This document shows, piece by piece, positions 57,534 through 64,000 of a DNA stretch of 64,000 nt. The DNA lies in assembly GCA_947498065.1 (NCBI GenBank), contig CANMIS010000004.1, positions 1 through 64,000 on the forward strand. Reading direction: 5' to 3'. Origin of the DNA: an uncultured Erythrobacter sp. (GTDB lineage Bacteria > Pseudomonadota > Alphaproteobacteria > Sphingomonadales > Sphingomonadaceae). Each line of letters opens with the position of its first letter. The first letter of the stretch is position 1. The position numbers were made by a program, and so were the translations under genes. The notes beneath the pieces were generated by a model, which had not been told where the DNA came from, searched no databases, and saw only the letters and a list, made by a program, of their open reading frames with translations.

Positions 57534-58615
57534 CACACGCTCCTTACCGGCAATGTGATAACGGCTTTCAGGCCAGTTTCGTTCCAATTGCGCTCGATCG
57601 TCCCGTCAGTCGTAGCGAGCAATCGGTCGACAATTGCTGTGCCCGTCCCCGCTTCAAATTGATCAGGGTCGACAACCGGCCCGCCTTCTTCCGTCCATGC
57701 GATAACGAGGCCTTCTTTGTCCTTAGCTGGCATCCAGCTGACAGTGACCTTGCCTTCTTCGGTGGCCCATGCCCCATGCTTGGTCGCATTGGCGGCGAGT
57801 TCGTGGAGGATAAGGCCGACAATGGAGATAATCGTGAACGGCATGCGCACGCCATTGCCCAGCAAGATCATGCGCTCTTCGTCGCGGTCGTATGGCAATA
57901 AGACAGCCTTGATTGCCTGACCGATTTCGATGCTGCCGGACGAGGCATCATCCAAAGTTGTTTCATAAGCGCGGCCAAGCGCTTGGATGCGCGAGTTGAT
58001 CTCATCCGCCTCGGCGCGAATGCCGCGCACGCGTCCGGTGACATTCACGATGCCGGAGATCACTGCGAACATATTCTTCATGCGGTGCGAGAGCTCGCGC
58101 GCCATTTCTTTGGCATGGCGTCCTTCAGAACGCGCAGCGCGCACGTCGGAGACATCCCATTGGCTACCGAAGAAATAGACCAGCTCGCCCTCGCTGTTGT
58201 AGATCGGGCCAAGATGCAGAGCGTTCCAGAAAGTGGTCCCGTTCTTGCGGTAGTTGAGCAGCTCAACCACCACCACATCTTCATTGGCCAGTGCTTCGCG
58301 AATACGAGCGACTGGCTCTGGATCAGTGTCAGGGCCCTGCAGGAACCGGCACGAGCGACCTAAGATTTCATCCTCGCCATAACCGGTCAGGCGGCGAAAC
58401 GCCCGGTTGGCAAAGACGATCGGCAACTCAGGCTGATGCGGATCGCACAGGCAAATCGCCATGCGGGTCTGCGCCATGGCTTGCTCAAACAAGACGCCTG
58501 ATGCGCCAGAAAATTGGTCGCCCTTGTGCCCCGCCCGAAACCGGTCAGGCGCGTCATCAAAACTCAAAGTTGCTTGTTCGGATCGCTTAGGATCGCGTTC
58601 TTCGTCGGTGCTCAC
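57533..58615 (-). CDS. LOV/PAS-domain HWE histidine kinase
   Basis: GRSCRFLQGPDTD, NYRKNGTTFWN, FFGSQWDVS; ELSHRMKNMFAVISGIV; ANATKHGAW. Confidence 0.9.
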   Translation of the reverse strand: MSTDEERDPKRSEQATLSFDDAPDRFRAGHKGDQFSGASGVLFEQAMAQTRMAICLCDPHQPELPIVFANRAFRRLTGYGEDEILGRSCRFLQGPDTDPEPVARIREALANEDVVVVELLNYRKNGTTFWNALHLGPIYNSEGELVYFFGSQWDVSDVRAARSEGRHAKEMARELSHRMKNMFAVISGIVNVTGRVRGIRAEADEINSRIQALGRAYETTLDDASSGSIEIGQAIKAVLLPYDRDEERMILLGNGVRMPFTIISIVGLILHELAANATKHGAWATEEGKVTVSWMPAKDKEGLVIAWTEEGGPVVDPDQFEAGTGTAIVDRLLATTDGTIERNWNETGLKAVITLPVRSV

Positions 58616-58857
58616 TGTAGTCCGCTTTCCCGAGGCAAGAATTGATGCCGCGGCTATATCTGCTCATTGCCATCCAAACGGCAATCAGACGCGTGCGTTC
58701 CGAGAAATTCGCGCCCTATTCGCGTGCAAATTTGTAAACCATTGCACTATAGGGATTTTAGGTGAAAATGCTGCACAATTATTCGCTCTAACGTCGCGGC
58801 AAGCTGCGGTTTTTGGCGCTTAAAGAGGTATTGCGAGACACCAATAACGGTGCTCAA

Positions 58858-59292
58858 TCAAATCTCGTAATCGTCGATCACGCTCATCAAAAACACTAAG
58901 AAACCGACCGCAAAAATCCCGTCTGCGACTAAGCCGCTGGCGACCATGGGATCGACGGTTGCGGCGCCGAAAACTTGAGGGGCGAGCAGCGCCAAAATGC
59001 CAATCTTGCTCAGGATACCGGCCCACAAAATTGGGCCAAAGCGCATTGGCTCGCGCGCGACATGGAAATAGACGATGCCAAAGCTGAAAATGAACAGGCC
59101 GATGATCCGCGCATCGATCGTCGCCTCTGGGCTGAGCATGCCAGCCAGGCCTATGATCAAATTGAAAACCGCCGCCGCCCAGAAGAACATCCGCCAATAA
59201 CGCGAGACGGAATAGGCGCTCGCCATGCCAGCGCCTTCACCCTCGGTCATGGCTTTATCCTCGCCCATCGGGACATCATGCGCATCGCTCAT
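58858..59292 (-). CDS. Hypothetical membrane protein
   Basis: Four hydrophobic segments. Confidence 0.65.
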   Translation of the reverse strand: MSDAHDVPMGEDKAMTEGEGAGMASAYSVSRYWRMFFWAAAVFNLIIGLAGMLSPEATIDARIIGLFIFSFGIVYFHVAREPMRFGPILWAGILSKIGILALLAPQVFGAATVDPMVASGLVADGIFAVGFLVFLMSVIDDYEI

Positions 59293-59723
59293 TCGGATTC
59301 TTCTCCAGTGATCGGATTGCTGTCGGTGTAGCCGCATCCAAGCAGCGTCGCATCACCCAAATTGACAGTGGCTGTGAATGGGTATTGAAAATCGCTCATG
59401 CCGTCACTGCATTCGCCTGGGGTGACGGCGATCTGCAGGTTCTCCCCTTCAAGTTCGCCTGAGAAGCCAAGGCCGTTATTGCCCGCAAACCGGCGCACTT
59501 CCGTGATTTCGCCTTCAAGGTTTTCCGGGCTGGAATACGTCAGCTTGGTGCCTTCGATTGCCATGCTCCAGAACGGCTCGGTTCCGCTTAAGGTGATCAT
59601 TTCATCATCAGCAATGCCGGCAAAGTTCTGAGGCGTATCGGCGCGATTGTCGCCGTTTGCTGTGCACGCGACAAGGCTCAATGCTCCCAGCACCACTAAG
59701 CCGACCTGCCTTACGCCAATCAT
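59289..59723 (-). CDS. Hypothetical lipoprotein (COG3650-like)
   Basis: Signal peptide/lipobox LVAC; GTEPFWSMAIEG. Confidence 0.7.
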   Translation of the reverse strand: MIGVRQVGLVVLGALSLVACTANGDNRADTPQNFAGIADDEMITLSGTEPFWSMAIEGTKLTYSSPENLEGEITEVRRFAGNNGLGFSGELEGENLQIAVTPGECSDGMSDFQYPFTATVNLGDATLLGCGYTDSNPITGEESE

Positions 59724-59846
59724 CACACATCCACCTCTAAGTGCTTGATTGCTCATATTAGGCAGAAGTACCCGCAGCGTCACTACCTCACTGCGCACAG
59801 TCGACAAGTTCGTGTCCTGAGCGGCGTGCTGGCGCTGTCAGACAGC

Positions 59847-59880
59847 AAAAAGGCGAGCCCTTCGCAGGACCCGCCTTTTG
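59847..59880 (-). terminator. Rho-independent terminator after FAS1 gene
   Basis: Reverse strand CAAAAGGCGGGTCCTGCGAAGGGCTCGCCTTTTT. Confidence 0.75.
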
Positions 59881-59905
59881 TTAGCTTGGTTCAAAGATGC
59901 GCGAA

Positions 59906-60472
59906 TTACTGCGGCATCAGCACCGAGTCGATCACGTGGATCATACCGTTTGAGGCTTCCACGTCGGTTGCAGTCACAGTCGCGGTGCCGCCAGCTGCAT
60001 CGGTCAGCACCACGGCGCCGTCGACGACGTTTGCAGTCAGCGTGCCTCCGTTGACGGTTGGGATTTCATATCCGCCCTCGCCCGCACCTTCGATCGCACC
60101 GATCAGTGAGGCCGCATCCACGGCCTGTGCAACAACGTGGTAGGTCAGGATCGTGCCCAGCGTCTCGGTGTCTTCGGTGGTCAGCGTTTCGACCGTGCCT
60201 CCCGGCAGTTTCGCAAACGCATCATTGGTTGGCGCAAACACGGTGAACGGGCCTTCGCCTGACAGTGTCTCACCCAGCTCAGCAGCGGTCACCGCAGCCA
60301 CCAGGGTCGAGAAATTGTCATCGCCAACAGCAACATCGACGATGGTACCGGGCGCGGCTTCTTCTACCGCCATTGCATCTTCGGTTGCGACTTCATCAGT
60401 CGCCGCTTCTGGTGAACAGGCAGCGATCGACAGAGCGATGGTTGAGGCCAAGGCCATTTTAAGGGTGTTCAT
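59906..60472 (-). CDS. Fasciclin (FAS1) domain lipoprotein
   Basis: Lipobox IAAC; FTVFAPTNDAFAKLPGGTVETL...SNGMIHVIDSVLMP. Confidence 0.94.
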   Translation of the reverse strand: MNTLKMALASTIALSIAACSPEAATDEVATEDAMAVEEAAPGTIVDVAVGDDNFSTLVAAVTAAELGETLSGEGPFTVFAPTNDAFAKLPGGTVETLTTEDTETLGTILTYHVVAQAVDAASLIGAIEGAGEGGYEIPTVNGGTLTANVVDGAVVLTDAAGGTATVTATDVEASNGMIHVIDSVLMPQ

Positions 60473-60560
60473 AGGGATCATCCTTGTAATCTTTATAAAA
60501 TTTAGTGTCATTCGCAGGGGAATGGGAACAAGCCGTTTTGCTTGCTCGCTCACAGATACG

Positions 60561-60585
60561 AACGAGCCGCTGGAATAGATGTTCC
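60561..60585 (-). promoter_or_regulatory. Candidate EcfG promoter for FAS1 gene
   Basis: Reverse strand GGAAC-N16-CGTT. Confidence 0.65.
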
Positions 60586-60683
60586 GAAATTTATTGTGCG
60601 TTTGAGCACGAAAATTACACAGTTCAGGGTCTGCGCCGCGCAATTTGTTGGAACCCGCGCGCGCGCCTCTTGTTGTCCTCTCT

Positions 60684-61928
60684 ATGCAATGGACACCCAC
60701 TCGCGCCGCTGGCCTTGATCAATTTGCGGAGTTTCTGCCCAAGGCCGGACGGCGCTATGCCGATGCGCGCAATTTTGATGATGGAACAGGCCGCAGCAAT
60801 GTCTCGCTGCTGTCTCCGTGGCTGCACTCAGGATTGCTTAACGAGACCGAAATCTGCACCTCTGTGCTGGCTCAGCACAGCCCGCAAAAATCAGAGAAAT
60901 TCATCGCTGAAGTGTTCTGGCGGGTCTATTTCAAAGGATACCTCGAACAGCGCCCCAGCATCTGGTCGCAGTTTTGCGAGGATCGTGAGGCGGCCTTTGC
61001 CCGGCTGGGTAGCAACAGCGGTATCCAAAAAGCCTATGCCGAGGCGATCGAAGGACGCACCGGGATCGAAGCGTTCGATGTGTGGGCGCGCGAGCTCGTG
61101 GAGACGGGCTATCTGCACAATCACGCCCGGATGTGGTTCGCCAGCATTTGGACCTTCACGCTTAAGCTCGATTGGCAGCTTGGCGCGGACTTTTTCTTAA
61201 GGAACCTGGTCGACGGTGATGCGGCCTCCAATACGCTCAGCTGGCGCTGGGTCGCGGGTCTGCATACCAAGGGCAAGACCTATCTCGCTCGCCCGGACAA
61301 TATCGCCACCTACACGGTTAATCATCCTGACGGTCCGCTGCCGGCAGAAGGTCTGGCCACCGAAGCGCCTGCCCTTGAAGAGCCTCACAACCATTCGAGG
61401 CAGCCATTGTCCCTGCCCGATGCTCCCAGCGAAGATGCGTTTGCTGAGCCGTTTGCCCTGCTGCTGCATGATGAAGCGGCGAGCCACGCACCGCTGACGC
61501 TGCCAAAGGTGCCAAGCCTCGTCATTGGCGCGGCCCGTCCCGCCGCGCGCTCATCGCGCGAGGTGGGCGATAAGGCGCTAAGCTTCGCTGAAGAAGCCGT
61601 CGCGGATTCGCTCAGCAAGGCCGCCGATGCGTTTGGCTGCAAATCCACCGTTTGGGACAGCGAGCAAAGCCTTGCCGGCCTGCTTGCAGATGCCGGGATC
61701 ACGAGGGTCGTGACGCCGTATTTACCCATTGGCTGGACGCGCGATGCGCTGTGGCCAGAGCTGTCCAAACTGGAGGCAGCGGGCAACCTCGTCACACTGC
61801 TACCAGAACTTGATCGGGCCACTTGGCCGCATGCCAAGGCTGGCTTTTTCGGCGTCAAAAAGCAGATTGAGAGCATATTGGGAGAGCTCAGCATAGGCTT
61901 AAGCGAACCGCCTGAAATGCATAGTTAA
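60684..61928 (+). CDS. Photolyase/cryptochrome FAD-binding domain protein with C-terminal alpha/beta-like domain
   Basis: SLLSPWLHSGLL, FIAEVFWRVYFKGYLEQRP, VETGYLHNHARMWFASIW, LVDGDAASNTLSWRWVAG; ORF also opens at TTG 60645. Confidence 0.85.
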   Translation: MQWTPTRAAGLDQFAEFLPKAGRRYADARNFDDGTGRSNVSLLSPWLHSGLLNETEICTSVLAQHSPQKSEKFIAEVFWRVYFKGYLEQRPSIWSQFCEDREAAFARLGSNSGIQKAYAEAIEGRTGIEAFDVWARELVETGYLHNHARMWFASIWTFTLKLDWQLGADFFLRNLVDGDAASNTLSWRWVAGLHTKGKTYLARPDNIATYTVNHPDGPLPAEGLATEAPALEEPHNHSRQPLSLPDAPSEDAFAEPFALLLHDEAASHAPLTLPKVPSLVIGAARPAARSSREVGDKALSFAEEAVADSLSKAADAFGCKSTVWDSEQSLAGLLADAGITRVVTPYLPIGWTRDALWPELSKLEAAGNLVTLLPELDRATWPHAKAGFFGVKKQIESILGELSIGLSEPPEMHS

Positions 61929-61986
61929 CCGGAAACTTACGCCTGCTGCCTTACCGTCCCGGAATTGGAAACCGGGACCCAAGACG

Positions 61987-63189
61987 ATGAAATATCCGAA
62001 CCGTTTGCAAACCGCTTTGCTGTTCGACCAACCGCATGACATTCTAGAGGCGGCGGTACGCGATTTCGCTCGGATTGAAGAGATGAAATCGGGCGCGACT
62101 TTCAACGTGCCTGAGGCCAATCCGGGCAAATTCTACCGGCTATTTAACGGTTCAGAAGAATTGATGCTGACCTTTGAATATATCGATGCTCCAGCCAATC
62201 CTGACGTATTCACCGCCGCATTGTCATCGACAGTCACTGGCCTTCTGTGCCCGGACATTCGCGAACGCATCGCTCGCTCGCGCAGCCACATCCTGCTGGA
62301 AGTGTCGCATGGCGTTATGGGAGGTGTCGAAAATGATCCCAAGATCGCCGAGATGTTTCAGCAGATCGGCGTCAAACAAGCGGGCGCGACGCGGGAGCAA
62401 TTTGACCGGCGCCTGCAAATTTTGGCCTTGATGAGCCGGATTGTCACCGATCATGCCAGCCCATCCGCCGTGCATTGGACGCAGTCAGATCAACTGATCT
62501 CTGGCGAGATGTTTGATAGTTTTGCCGCTATGGATGCGCCAAGTCCGCTTCATATCCACCCATATTTGTTCGGACCGCAGGCAGGCCCCGGCGAAGATCA
62601 ACAGCTCGGCATTCGCACCTATGGTGCGCGCCACTGGCTGGGCCGCGAAATCGTGATCAAACCCAATGTGCTGCCTTGGGCTTCCAATTTCGAAACCATC
62701 CTTAGCTTCATGAATGTGAGCCTGGTGGAGAACGGCTATGTCATCCCGGATGGCGATACGTTCGGGCCGGAAGACCGCAGCCTGTCATACCGAGTGAACT
62801 GGCGCGATGCTGATCCGGAAGATGGCGAAGCGGGCTTGGCGTTTTATGAGCTCACTCCGCTCAAGCACGTAGAGCATGATTTTCTGGCCGACGACCATGT
62901 TCCCGATGAGAACGCCATCGACGACCGGTCCTTTCCCGCCGACCTGATGCCAAAGAAACAGGATGCCAAGGTCGAGCTTGCCAATGAATGGGCCGAGAAA
63001 CGCGCCATGGCCGAGGGTATTGGTGGGAGGTTTGAAGTGCGCGCGATTGGAGACGGCGGTGCACCGCCACCTGATCCAGACGCACCAAAGCCCGCCCAGG
63101 TCAGCCAGCCAACGCCCAGCAATCCGGGCATGCCGAGCCTGAGCGGCAAAGGCCTGCGCGCCAAAGTGTTTGGCCGGAAAGGCGTTTAG
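61987..63189 (+). CDS. Hypothetical protein
   Basis: Coherent 400 aa ORF; family not recognised. Confidence 0.7.
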   Translation: MKYPNRLQTALLFDQPHDILEAAVRDFARIEEMKSGATFNVPEANPGKFYRLFNGSEELMLTFEYIDAPANPDVFTAALSSTVTGLLCPDIRERIARSRSHILLEVSHGVMGGVENDPKIAEMFQQIGVKQAGATREQFDRRLQILALMSRIVTDHASPSAVHWTQSDQLISGEMFDSFAAMDAPSPLHIHPYLFGPQAGPGEDQQLGIRTYGARHWLGREIVIKPNVLPWASNFETILSFMNVSLVENGYVIPDGDTFGPEDRSLSYRVNWRDADPEDGEAGLAFYELTPLKHVEHDFLADDHVPDENAIDDRSFPADLMPKKQDAKVELANEWAEKRAMAEGIGGRFEVRAIGDGGAPPPDPDAPKPAQVSQPTPSNPGMPSLSGKGLRAKVFGRKGV

Positions 63190-63256
63190 CGCACAAGGGT
63201 TTAGCCCCTCAGCATTGGCTGAGAGGCCATTTCACGATGCGTTTAGATAGGCGCTT

Positions 63257-63493
63257 TTACGCGCTGGCTGCTTCAGCCGCTTCTGCTGCTTCGGCTTCTG
63301 CTGCACGGCGTGCAGCGCGCTCTTCATCAGCGCGGGCGCGGTCTTGCACAGTCTTGCGAGCCTGTTCAGCCAAACCACGCCAGGTTTTCTCAGCCCGCAG
63401 ATGCCGCTCACGCACATTGGCGAGATCAGACTTTTCCGCTTGCGCCGCGGCTTCGTCGGCGCGTTCGCTGTAGAATTCGTATGTTTGGGCCAT
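63257..63493 (-). CDS. Small Ala/Glu-rich coiled-coil protein
   Basis: 78 aa helical charged ORF. Confidence 0.6.
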   Translation of the reverse strand: MAQTYEFYSERADEAAAQAEKSDLANVRERHLRAEKTWRGLAEQARKTVQDRARADEERAARRAAEAEAAEAAEAASA

Positions 63494-63708
63494 GCAATGG
63501 TCTCTCTTTATGCTCCGGCTCAGCAGGGGTCAGAGTGCGTGCAAGCACTTGGCCTGTCGTGCCGCCCGCAAAGCGCAGCGGCGCCAGATTCTTTGGATAG
63601 GCCGCTAGGTTAGCAGATTTATGCGCAAACACCTAATTCGCGCGGCTTTCTTGGTAAACGCGCACGCAAGCACTCACGCTCTGCAGCGCCCATGCTCACC
63701 CGGTTTGG

Positions 63709-64000
63709 CTAGGCAGCCTTGTCCACCGAGCGCCCGCGTCCGAACAAGCGGCTGAAGAAACCACGCTTCTTTGGTTCAGGCTCAGGCGCCTCTTCCATAA
63801 TCTCATCGACCTTGCGGCGTAGATCTGCACCGGAGAATTCCTTCTCTTCTTCAACCACTTTGCGCTGAATGAAGGTCTCTGCCTCAATAGATGCCAGCTC
63901 GGCCGCTGGACGGCGTTCCGCCACCTGTTCAGTCGCGGGCTTCGCCAACACGCTGATCAGTTCAGGGCGCATGTCCTCAACCGCAACAACCGCGCCGATC
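63709..64000 (-). CDS. C-terminal part of hypothetical protein, likely extending past the window
   Basis: Frame stays open upstream of ATG 63972 to the window edge (..IGAVVAVEDMRPELISVLAKP...). Confidence 0.5.
   Translation of the reverse strand, partial: IGAVVAVEDMRPELISVLAKPATEQVAERRPAAELASIEAETFIQRKVVEEEKEFSGADLRRKVDEIMEEAPEPEPKKRGFFSRLFGRGRSVDKAA

Overview
GC-rich chromosomal window, most likely from an alphaproteobacterium (Sphingomonadales/Erythrobacteraceae-like, inferred from protein content). It is gene-dense and mostly core: a tandem MCP pair, rsh, hemF, pdeM, infC, the tol-pal cluster, the his genes (B-H-A-x-x-F-E), sspB, gmk, dapD, acyl-CoA dehydrogenase operons, secreted proteases, a LOV-HWE histidine kinase, FAS1 and photolyase-like genes, and one tRNA-Ser. 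I saw no CRISPR array, prophage, transposase or classical biosynthetic cluster. The least ordinary signals are: (a) a three-copy long GC-rich palindromic element with perfect 35-36 bp arms that covary between copies, one copy lying in-frame inside an SLC13 transporter gene; (b) a predicted H-type pseudoknot that would sequester the Shine-Dalgarno of a sulfur-amino-acid PLP enzyme gene; (c) a probable non-canonical AUA start for infC and a terminator overlapping the next gene; (d) exact EcfG-type (GGAAC-N16/17-CGTT) promoters before a CBS protein, a small membrane protein and a FAS1 protein; (e) a photolyase-like protein with the FAD domain first and an alpha/beta-looking domain last; (f) a GFA-family pseudogene with three in-frame stops; (g) two small membrane genes translationally coupled between hisA and hisF. 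All family calls come from reading motifs; no searches were run.
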